Shown here: one piece after another, positions 56,918 through 63,143 of the stretch
Layout of the letters: every line of letters begins with the position of its first letter
Position numbering within the stretch: position 1 is the first letter of the stretch
Assembly (NCBI RefSeq): GCF_003946305.1
Contig: NZ_RHNS01000016.1
Span: 1 to 63,143 of the forward strand
Length of the DNA stretch: 63,143 bases
Source of the DNA: Lacticaseibacillus porcinae
Lineage (GTDB): Bacteria > Bacillota > Bacilli > Lactobacillales > Lactobacillaceae
Direction: 5' to 3'
Made by a program: the position numbers and the translations under genes
The notes under the pieces: model-generated
Databases searched by the model: none
Seen by the model: the letters and a program-made list of their open reading frames with translations, nothing else
What the model was told of the DNA's origin: nothing

Positions 56918-57472
56918 ATGCCTAAAAAAACACCTGATGAGCAAACCCCGCCGCGTGTGGAACTGCCATTAGTGGCAGTGGCGCAAGTTGCGGATGATAT
57001 GATCACCATCGATCAACGCCGCTATCAAATTGCGTTGTTGCACAAACAGCCTTTTGATGTGTCGGCTTTTGCTGTGCGGTACACCGATGTGTTAGATAAA
57101 TATGATTTTGTGGTTGGCGATTGGGGTTATGACCAATTGCGCTTAAAAGGGTTTTATGCCAATGACAGCCGCCATGCCACCAAAGGTCAAACCATCGCAA
57201 CTTTGATGGATTACATTAACGAATATTGCAATTTCGGCTGTGCATACTTTGTGTTGCAACGTTTAGATGCGCCAGCACCAAAGCCTAAACACAAAGGCCG
57301 TAATGAACGTGGGCGTTCGCGTCGACGCAACAACAACAAGAAACCGTATCAAGAACGGCGCCAGCCAGTGGCAGATCCTGCCAAAAAGCAGCATCATGCA
57401 GAAACTGTGGCACCCAATCAACCACGCAAGCGGCATTTTACCATCCGCCAACGCGAATCCAATGAGAAGTAG
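56918..57472 (+). CDS. yutD: YutD-family protein (DUF1027)
   Basis: 184 aa with start ATG 56918 behind AAAGGAGG. The core YQIALLHKQPFDVSAF, YTDVLDKYDFVVGDWGY and LRLKGFY are the YutD signature. The tail (from about 128) is Arg/Lys/Asn-rich and disordered, possibly nucleic-acid binding. Followed by yutF and a TIGR01906 gene, the usual order in lactic acid bacteria. Function unknown. Confidence 0.9.
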   Translation: MPKKTPDEQTPPRVELPLVAVAQVADDMITIDQRRYQIALLHKQPFDVSAFAVRYTDVLDKYDFVVGDWGYDQLRLKGFYANDSRHATKGQTIATLMDYINEYCNFGCAYFVLQRLDAPAPKPKHKGRNERGRSRRRNNNKKPYQERRQPVADPAKKQHHAETVAPNQPRKRHFTIRQRESNEK

Positions 57473-57484
57473 GAGCACAATTTT

Positions 57485-58261
57485 TTGAAATATTCTGGTT
57501 ACATGATCGATTTAGATGGGACAGTTTATCGTGGGCGTGAACGTATTCCTGAAGCCAAAGACTTTGTGGAACGCCTACAAAAAGCTGAGATCCCTTTTTT
57601 ATTTTTAACCAATAACACCACCAAGTCGCCTGCCGCAGTTTGCAAGAACTTAGCGGAAAACCATGACATTCATGCAACGCCTGAGCAAGTGTACACACCA
57701 GCGTTGGCGACTGCCGCTTGGATCCAACAAGATTGCGGTGGGGATGCGCATGGCCACTCGGTTTATGTGATCGGGGAAATCGGGTTGAAACAAGCGATGC
57801 TTGATGTCGGGTTGACCTTCAATGAATTTGATCCTGAATATGTAGTGGTCGGCCTTGATTACGACGTGACCTATCACAAGTTTGAATTAGCAACGCTGGC
57901 GATCCAACGCGGCGGGAAGTTTATCGGGACTAATGCTGACACCAACTTACCAAATGAACGCGGCCATGTGCCAGGGGCTGGTTCGGTGATCGCCTTAGTG
58001 GAACGTAGCACCCAACAAAAAGCCTTTTACATCGGCAAACCAGAAAAAATCATTATGGAACAAGGGTTGAAACGCATGGGCTTAGCCCGCGATGAAGTGG
58101 TGATGGTCGGGGATAACTACAAAACCGACATTCAAGCTGGGATCAATGCCAACATCGATCAATTGTTGGTTTACACCGGTATTTCAACCCATGAATTCGT
58201 CGCCCAACAAAAGATCCAACCGACACATCAAGTGGAAAGCTTAGCAGACTGGGAGGTATAG
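57485..58261 (+). CDS. yutF: HAD hydrolase, YutF/NagD family (TIGR01457)
   Basis: 258 aa with TTG start 57485 behind AGGAG. Motif I DLDGTVYRG, motif II TNNTTKSP, motif III/IV GKPEKIIME and MVGDNYKTDI. Cap type of the NagD subfamily; related proteins dephosphorylate sugar phosphates and nucleotides. Confidence 0.9.
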   Translation: MKYSGYMIDLDGTVYRGRERIPEAKDFVERLQKAEIPFLFLTNNTTKSPAAVCKNLAENHDIHATPEQVYTPALATAAWIQQDCGGDAHGHSVYVIGEIGLKQAMLDVGLTFNEFDPEYVVVGLDYDVTYHKFELATLAIQRGGKFIGTNADTNLPNERGHVPGAGSVIALVERSTQQKAFYIGKPEKIIMEQGLKRMGLARDEVVMVGDNYKTDIQAGINANIDQLLVYTGISTHEFVAQQKIQPTHQVESLADWEV

Positions 58262-58263
58262 CC

Positions 58264-58881
58264 ATGCGTTGGTGGCAAAAAGTCGCCTTATGGTTATTGA
58301 TTATTTCAGGCGTTGTCTGGGGCACGGTGTTGTTGACTTACGTGCTGTTTCCGATTTTTGTGGTGAAAGATGGCTTGACGCGCGTCAGCGGCTTGTCGTT
58401 TGGCCGGCTGTATCACAACTACTTGCAGTTGATGGCGTATCTGCAATTGCCTTGGATCCCGAAGTTACATATGCTTGATTTCACCGATTCTGTCAGTGGG
58501 GCGACGCATTTTGCTGATGTGCGGAAATTGTTTATCTTCGACATCGTCGTGTTTTTGCTGACGGTGGTGCCAGGCGTGCGCGCTTGGCGACAGTTGGCAA
58601 AACGCCGCGAACGTTGGCAAATGGTGCGCAGCTTTCAAATCGGTGCAGTGGTGCCATTGGTATTAGGTGCTTTGATGGCGGTCAACTTCAATGCGGTGTT
58701 CATCAAATTCCATGAAGTCTTGTTTCGCAATGATGATTGGTTGTTTGATCCAGCAGTGGATCCGATCATTAATGTGTTGCCAGAAGATTTCTTCTCAGCA
58801 TGTTTTGCGATTGCTTTGATCGGCTTTGAGGCTGTGATGATCTATGGCATTTGGCGCGGACGCCGAGATGCTCGGAGATAA
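58264..58881 (+). CDS. TIGR01906 family integral membrane protein
   Basis: 205 aa with four membrane segments and an extracytoplasmic loop (about 35-90). The segment FTDSVSGATHFADVRKLF is close to the family pattern of a conserved H-x-x-DVR between segments 1 and 2. Function unknown. 2 bp after yutF, last gene of the run. Confidence 0.85.
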   Translation: MRWWQKVALWLLIISGVVWGTVLLTYVLFPIFVVKDGLTRVSGLSFGRLYHNYLQLMAYLQLPWIPKLHMLDFTDSVSGATHFADVRKLFIFDIVVFLLTVVPGVRAWRQLAKRRERWQMVRSFQIGAVVPLVLGALMAVNFNAVFIKFHEVLFRNDDWLFDPAVDPIINVLPEDFFSACFAIALIGFEAVMIYGIWRGRRDARR

Positions 58882-58887
58882 TATGAA

Positions 58888-58937
58888 AGCCTGACTGGCA
58901 AGTTCTCGATTGAGAATTTGCTAGTCGGGCTATTTTT
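58888..58937 (+). terminator. Terminator of the yutD-yutF operon
   Basis: A long imperfect stem: AGCCTGACT/AGTCGGGCT outside and GTTCTC/GAGAAT inside, then ATTTTT. Confidence 0.85.
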
Positions 58938-58954
58938 GAGCGTGCGCACACCAA

Positions 58955-59346
58955 ATCCACGAAACAGAATTCTGCTTCGTGGATCCGCGGCTTCTAGCCG
59001 ATTCAATTACGTGTCTGCGGTATCACACAATTTCAAGGACGTTGCTGCGGGCCTTGGCTTATTAGACCTCAACCACGTTCGTTGCTAATCGGCTTTGCAC
59101 TGCCTTTCGCAAACAGACGTCGCCTTGCGTCTCACGTCACCGTGAGGGCACTACTCCCGGCTGTAACTGGTTTGAGTCCACGACTGGGACCCTTCAGTAC
59201 CGGCACTTTGGAACTGGAGATCTAGCAGCGCTCGACAGTTAAGCCCAGATGCTACGGGATGGTCTCCGAGAGTTTAGCGGGCACTTCCACCCGTCGCGAA
59301 GTGGTACGGGTGACCTGCGCTCAGCCACCCACTCCTCATAGGATCC
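58955..59346 (-). ncRNA. Candidate large structured RNA, about 390 nt
   Basis: GC-rich stretch without a reading frame. On the minus strand a good promoter precedes it (TTGCCA, 17 bp, TAAGAT) and a nearly perfect 30-base hairpin (58955-58984, ATCCACGAA/TTCGTGGAT) closes it. Further stems include GTCACGGTGAC-like and CACTTCG-type pairs. It lacks tmRNA, RNase P and SRP signatures. Unassigned. Confidence 0.45.
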
Positions 59347-59352
59347 AGCATT

Positions 59353-59381
59353 ATCTTAACACTATGGGTCACCCGTGGCAA
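59353..59381 (-). promoter_or_regulatory. Promoter of the candidate large RNA
   Basis: On the minus strand TTGCCA (59376-59381), 17 bp, TAAGAT (59353-59358). Confidence 0.5.
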
Positions 59382-59408
59382 GACACAATAGTTATCAACA
59401 TTTTTCCG

Positions 59409-59449
59409 AAAAAAATCCTCTTCAGTCAAATCGACCAAAGAGGATTTTT
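59409..59449. terminator. Terminator after dedA
   Basis: AAAAATCCTCTT and AAGAGGATTTTT are perfect inverted 12-mers; functional in both directions, with T runs on either strand. Confidence 0.9.
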
Positions 59450-59453
59450 ACTG

Positions 59454-60098
59454 TTATTCAGCAGCCGGTTTCTTGCGACTGCGCAAGGCAGTCACGATCA
59501 CTGGAATTAAGGAAATAAAGATGATCCCGAGTACCACCACAGAGAAGTGAGCTTTGACAAATGGCACATTGCCAAAGAAGAAGCCTAAGGCGCAACACAT
59601 CGTGACCCACAAGAACCCACCTAAGAAGTTATAGTGGATAAACTTGCCATAGTGCATGTTAGAGCCGCCAGCGACGAATGGTGCAAAGGTGCGGATCAGC
59701 GGCATAAAGCGGGCGATGGCAATGGTTTTACCCCCATGCTTATTGAAGAAATGCTCTGCTGATGCCAGTTTTTCGCGATTGATCAAGCGTCCGAAGAAGC
59801 TAGAATTTGATGCAGCTAAACCGACATGTTTGCCGATTTCATAGTTGACGGTATCGCCAACTACTGCAGCGACTAAGAACAAGCCGAAGAACAGCCACAC
59901 GTTTAAATGATAAGCTGAGTTTGCAGCCAGCGCACATGCGGCAAACAGTAGCGAATCGCCTGGTAAGAAGGGGAAGATCACGACCCCAGTTTCAATGAAA
60001 ACCATCGCGAATAAAATTAAATAGGTCCAGTTGCCAAAATCATTCACAATGTAAACCAAGTGTTCATCAATGTGTAAGATAAAATCGATCAGTTGCAT
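59454..60098 (-). CDS. DedA-family membrane protein
   Basis: 214 aa with start ATG 60098 behind AAGGAG. Family marks FPFLPGDSLLF (re-entrant loop), GDTVNYEIGKHVG and RFMPLIRTFAPFVAG with its Arg. DedA proteins move lipid carriers such as undecaprenyl phosphate or phospholipids across the membrane. Third gene of the FNR-pgpA-dedA unit. Confidence 0.92.
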   Translation of the reverse strand: MQLIDFILHIDEHLVYIVNDFGNWTYLILFAMVFIETGVVIFPFLPGDSLLFAACALAANSAYHLNVWLFFGLFLVAAVVGDTVNYEIGKHVGLAASNSSFFGRLINREKLASAEHFFNKHGGKTIAIARFMPLIRTFAPFVAGGSNMHYGKFIHYNFLGGFLWVTMCCALGFFFGNVPFVKAHFSVVVLGIIFISLIPVIVTALRSRKKPAAE

Positions 60099-60170
60099 GC
60101 CCGACTCCTTTTTTGTAGTTTCTTCATTATAGGCGATTTTCTGCAAGGTGGGGCAAGTTTTGATGAAACT

Positions 60171-60674
60171 TTAGTAATTGTCATCTTCTAGTTCTGGGTG
60201 GGCGTGCGCTAAGCGACTAGCAGCTGCTGCGGCGATGGCGCCGACTAAGTCATCTAAAAAGGTGTGAATGATCCCAGGTTCATGGGCATTGAGCTTGGCT
60301 AAGATCCCAGGCTTCACCCGATCAATGTAGCCGTAGTTGGTAAAGCCGATGGAGCCATAAACGTTGACAATGGAAAAAGCTAAGATCTCATCAACGCCGT
60401 ATAAGCCTTCATCTTCGGCGATGATATTTTCCAGTGGTTCATCCAGTTGACCAGCTTCTGCCAGTTTATCGAGTTGAATGCCAGTCATCACCGCATTTTG
60501 AACTTCGCGTTTGCGCAAGACGATATTGACGTTTTCGCAAGCTTGTTCAAGCGTCAAGTTAGGGATAAATTTTTCTTGGAGGAACATGACCAATTCGCCG
60601 ATTGCTTCTATAGAAACGCCACGTTCGGTTAAGAGGTCATGGGTATGTTGTTCTAAGCGTTCTTCATTCGTCAT
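60171..60674 (-). CDS. pgpA: Phosphatidylglycerophosphatase A-like protein
   Basis: 167 aa. The C-terminal part (KLNAHEPGIIHTFLDDLVGAIAAAAASR, split at its charged centre) is the PgpA domain with its acidic metal site, and LLTERGVSIEAIGELV opens the Gram-positive short form. Probably makes phosphatidylglycerol by removing phosphate, though activity of these short forms is not always shown. Confidence 0.82.
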   Translation of the reverse strand: MTNEERLEQHTHDLLTERGVSIEAIGELVMFLQEKFIPNLTLEQACENVNIVLRKREVQNAVMTGIQLDKLAEAGQLDEPLENIIAEDEGLYGVDEILAFSIVNVYGSIGFTNYGYIDRVKPGILAKLNAHEPGIIHTFLDDLVGAIAAAAASRLAHAHPELEDDNY

Positions 60675-60685
60675 GTTGTCACTCC

Positions 60686-61666
60686 TTAATGGAAAAGCTG
60701 GGTACTGTGTGTTGGTTGCCGGCGATCAGGATACAAAGCTTGCAAGTCAACGTTTACTGCAATTGGCGCTTCACCAAAGCCTGAAGCAATCAACTTCAAC
60801 TTACCAGGATAAGTCACCGCATCGCCGATGGCATAAATTCCTTCAATATTAGTGCGCATTTGGGAGTCGACTTTGATTTGGTTGTGTTCCAGATCCAACC
60901 CCCAAGTCCGCAATTGTTTGTTTTCGCTCATAAAGCCGTAGTTGACCAGCAATTTGTCGACATTCAGGACTTCAGTGTTGTCGCCGCGGACTTCTTTTAA
61001 GTGGATATTGCCGCGATCGCCATCAGCTTCGACTTGGTCGATCAAGTAAGGGGTGTGTAACACCACAGAACTTGCTTTGAGCTGTTCGACGCTTGATTCC
61101 AACCCTCGGAATTGATTGCGGCGGTGGATCAAGTGAACGCTTTTGGCAATTGGCGCGATCGCTAATGCCCAGTCGATGGCAGAGTCACCACCGCCAGCAA
61201 TGGCCACATCGAGATCTTTAAAGGTATTTAAGTCGCGAACAAAATAATTTACCAACTGGTCATCGAGAACTGGATCGTAGTCGACTGCCAATTTGCGCGG
61301 GGTAAAGGCGCCGCCACCAGTGGCAATGATCACAGATTTGCTTTGGTAGGTGCCGTTGGTGGTTGCCAAGGTGAAGCCTGTGTCTGTTTTAGTAATGGTT
61401 TGCACGTTAGTTGCCGTTTGAATCGTTGGGTTAAAATGTGCGACTTGCGTTTCAAGTTGTTCGACCAGCTTTTGTCCGGAAATATGCGGGTAGCCGCCGA
61501 TATCATAAAGAATTTTGGCGGGATACAAATTGCCAGGTTGGCCGCCAAGTTCTGCTAAACTTTCCAATAATAAAACCTTTGCGCTGTGTAACCCAGCGTA
61601 AAAAGCTGCAAACATCCCAACTGGGCCGCCGCCGATCACGGTGATATCATAAATAGGTGTCGTCAA
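60686..61666 (-). CDS. Ferredoxin/flavodoxin-NADP reductase, thioredoxin-reductase-like
   Basis: 326 aa with TTG start 61666 behind TTGGAGG. FAD motif [16 protein letters not shown] (about 10-25), NADPH motif [13 protein letters not shown]-terminal [20 protein letters not shown]. No CxxC redox pair, so it is the YumC-type FNR and not a thioredoxin reductase. It moves electrons between NADPH and a flavodoxin or ferredoxin, or a flavin protein. It could feed the radical-SAM activase or the FMN-tagged PAS protein in this cell; that is speculation. Confidence 0.9.
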   Translation of the reverse strand: MTTPIYDITVIGGGPVGMFAAFYAGLHSAKVLLLESLAELGGQPGNLYPAKILYDIGGYPHISGQKLVEQLETQVAHFNPTIQTATNVQTITKTDTGFTLATTNGTYQSKSVIIATGGGAFTPRKLAVDYDPVLDDQLVNYFVRDLNTFKDLDVAIAGGGDSAIDWALAIAPIAKSVHLIHRRNQFRGLESSVEQLKASSVVLHTPYLIDQVEADGDRGNIHLKEVRGDNTEVLNVDKLLVNYGFMSENKQLRTWGLDLEHNQIKVDSQMRTNIEGIYAIGDAVTYPGKLKLIASGFGEAPIAVNVDLQALYPDRRQPTHSTQLFH

Positions 61667-61794
61667 AATGGATCCTCCAAACGGATTAATTAATAGCTTT
61701 ACACTAACATATTTCACGCTTGGCGACTATCACCCGTCGCAATTGCGTCAGCCATCGGTTACAATAGGTAAGATTAATCTTTTAGGAGGCAATT

Positions 61795-62376
61795 ATGTAC
61801 CCACAATTAGACTTAGCCAACTTTGCAGGGCCTAAAGCGACTTTGCATACGACTCAAGGCGATGTGACCTTTGCATTATTCAAAGATCAAGCGCCTAAAA
61901 CCGTTGAGAACTTCTTAGGCCTCGCCAAGAAAGGCTACTACGATGGCGTCTCATTCCATCGAGTGATTTCAGACTTCATGATCCAAGGCGGCGACCCAAC
62001 AGGCACTGGTGCTGGTGGTGAAAGTATTTGGGGCCACCCATTTGAAGACGAATTCTCCAATGTGTTGTTCAACCTCAAAGGCGCGTTGTCAATGGCCAAT
62101 GCTGGTCCTAACACCAACGGCTCCCAATTTTTCATCGTGTCCAATGAACACCTCAACCCGCAAATGGCTGCCCAAATGCCACAAGCAGGGTATCCAGAAC
62201 CAATTATTGAAGCGTACAAAAATGGCGGCACGCCGTGGTTAGATCATCGCCACACTGTGTTTGGTCAAGTGTTAGCCGGCGAAGACGTGGTAGATGCCAT
62301 CAGCAAGTGCAAAACCTTGCCAGGTGACAAGCCAGCTGAAGACATTTTGATCAATTCCGTCACCATCAGCGAATAA
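61795..62376 (+). CDS. Peptidyl-prolyl cis-trans isomerase, cyclophilin type
   Basis: 193 aa with start ATG 61795 behind AGGAGG. Active-site residues in FHRVISDFMIQGGDPTGTG and NTNGSQFFIV. No signal peptide, so cytoplasmic protein folding. The stop is followed directly by the next ATG. Confidence 0.93.
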   Translation: MYPQLDLANFAGPKATLHTTQGDVTFALFKDQAPKTVENFLGLAKKGYYDGVSFHRVISDFMIQGGDPTGTGAGGESIWGHPFEDEFSNVLFNLKGALSMANAGPNTNGSQFFIVSNEHLNPQMAAQMPQAGYPEPIIEAYKNGGTPWLDHRHTVFGQVLAGEDVVDAISKCKTLPGDKPAEDILINSVTISE

Positions 62377-62745
62377 ATGAACTATCGCATCGGCGATATC
62401 ATTGCAGGCAAGGTGACTGGGATCCAACCTTATGGGGTGTTTGTACTATTAGATGACCACACTCAAGGGCTCGTGCATATTTCAGAATGCCAACATGGGT
62501 TTGTGAAGTCGTTGAATAGCCATTTTCATATCGGCCAAACTTTATCCGTGGTGATCTTAGATATTGACGAGTTTTCTGGGAAGATCTCATTGTCGCTGCG
62601 TGCGTTGATGCCAGCACCGGAAATGACCACTTTCCGACGTCGCAAACATTATTGGACCACTCGCAAAGTGCATACTGGTTTTACACCGATCGCCAATCAT
62701 TTACAAGATTGGGTCGATGAATATCTTGAACGTTTAAATAAGTAG
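62377..62745 (+). CDS. S1 RNA-binding domain protein (CvfD/YugI-like)
   Basis: 122 aa. S1 domain in residues 1-75 (GDIIAGKVTGIQPYGVFVLL, HISECQHG, ISLSLRAL). A Lys/Arg-rich tail follows. Such general-stress-13-type proteins bind RNA or ribosomes and act in post-transcriptional control. Starts one base after the cyclophilin stop. Confidence 0.88.
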   Translation: MNYRIGDIIAGKVTGIQPYGVFVLLDDHTQGLVHISECQHGFVKSLNSHFHIGQTLSVVILDIDEFSGKISLSLRALMPAPEMTTFRRRKHYWTTRKVHTGFTPIANHLQDWVDEYLERLNK

Positions 62746-62773
62746 ACCTGCTGAAAGTAGCGGTCTACTTTTT
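62741..62773 (+). terminator. Terminator of the S1 gene
   Basis: AGTAGACC/GGTCTACT with an inner GCT/AGC pair, then TTTTT. Confidence 0.9.
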
Positions 62774-62898
62774 ATTAACATTCGAAACGGTTTTTAAGTT
62801 TTCGTTCGGGAAAACCGTGGTTGAATATTCATTCTCTAGGCATTTGTTTCGGAGTTATTCGGAGACGGTTATTCTGTCAAAAAAAGTCGAGAAAAATG

Positions 62899-62928
62899 TT
62901 GACGGACCCTAGCCAAAGCTGGTAAGAT
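62899..62928 (+). promoter_or_regulatory. rRNA operon promoter P1
   Basis: TTGACG (62899-62904), 18 bp, TAAGAT (62923-62928). Confidence 0.65.
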
Positions 62929-63017
62929 ACTTGTTGTTGTCACGAGGAGCGATTGCTTCTCCACATCAAGTCAAAGCTCAGCAGCATGAATAATTATTCA
63001 TCACTGAAAATTACTTG

Positions 63018-63046
63018 TTGACAATCACTTGCCTGCGAGATATACT
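63018..63046 (+). promoter_or_regulatory. rRNA operon promoter P2
   Basis: TTGACA (63018-63023), 17 bp, TATACT (63041-63046), a near-perfect promoter placed as in lactobacillus rrn operons. Confidence 0.75.
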
Positions 63047-63070
63047 GATTAAGTTGTCTTATGGCAAAGG

Positions 63071-63143
63071 TAGTCCTTTGAAAACTGAACAAAGTTTCGT
63101 AAATGTGATAGGGCTTTTCTTAATTGAAAAGAATTAAACATGA
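63071..63143 (+). other. rRNA operon leader with boxA-like element
   Basis: CTTTGAAAACTGAACAAAG (63075-63093) is the leader sequence that typically stands before 16S genes of lactobacilli and supports antitermination. The 16S gene itself begins beyond the window. Confidence 0.7.

Noticed and set aside
58940-59405. T-box riboswitch or tRNA genes in the GC-rich stretch
   Set aside because: No AGGGTGGNACCGCG motif, no aminoacyl-tRNA synthetase gene downstream, and no cloverleaf with a TTCRA loop.
60686-61666. Thioredoxin reductase
   Set aside because: The CxxC redox pair is missing; motifs fit the YumC-type ferredoxin/flavodoxin-NADP reductase.

Overview
The window is from a low-to-medium GC Firmicute, almost certainly a member of the Lactobacillaceae. 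The signs are a divergent ccpA-pepQ pair, a PepV dipeptidase, a phosphate-type pyruvate oxidase, a YolD/UvrX SOS pair, a yutD-yutF-membrane protein run, strong GGAGG ribosome binding sites, and an rrn-type tandem promoter at the right edge. I cannot name the species.

Positions 1 to about 15150 are accessory DNA. They hold a six-copy 22-bp iteron array beside a broken coding remnant, a Dps gene, and a complete type II fatty acid synthesis operon (fabZ-fabT-fabH-acpP-fabD-fabG-fabF-accB-fabZ2-accC-accD-accA-fabI-birA, 1820-12276). Remnants of the same IS30-family element, in opposite orientation, flank the operon. After it come a gshF-like gene cut off by the IS and a pAMbeta1/Inc18-type replication protein (RepE/RepR family, 497 aa). 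The block ends at 15103-15153 in a copy of the last 16 codons plus stop of ribosomal protein S9 (rpsI), followed by a terminator. This is the footprint of an element integrated at the 3' end of rpsI. The left half is therefore best read as a decayed, plasmid-derived island carrying a FabT-regulated FAS II operon.

From 15.2 kb rightward the DNA looks like ordinary chromosome. The 17.4-26.9 kb region is a sugar-type locus built around a YbiW-class glycyl radical enzyme, its radical-SAM activase and an FSA-type aldolase. A ROK kinase, a Gfo/Idh/MocA oxidoreductase and three regulators (SorC, DeoR and RpiR families) lie around them. Shared operator-like motifs link the promoters. The set fits an anaerobic 1,5-anhydro-sugar pathway, by inference.

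The most striking locus is 29.0-33.0 kb. A pyruvate oxidase gene is followed, within a few bases each, by a kinase-less FAD synthetase, a PAS-domain protein and a leaderless ApbE FMN transferase. The PAS protein tail carries five evenly spaced DxxS/TGAS motifs, which match the ApbE flavinylation consensus. This looks like a self-contained cytoplasmic system for making a multi-FMN protein next to a flavoenzyme.

The remainder contains a Mn/Zn ABC transporter, a TetR-controlled ABC exporter, an SOS operon (yolD-uvrX-unknown) with two LexA boxes, ccpA/pepQ, a class A PBP, a second biotin ligase, pepV, a GDPD, paired YibE/F membrane proteins, and a yutD-yutF-TIGR01906 run. A FNR-pgpA-dedA operon, cyclophilin and an S1 protein follow, and an rRNA operon leader closes the window. 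Several GC-rich intergenic stretches (17.2, 37.1, 46.6 and 59.0 kb) look like structured RNAs that I could not assign.
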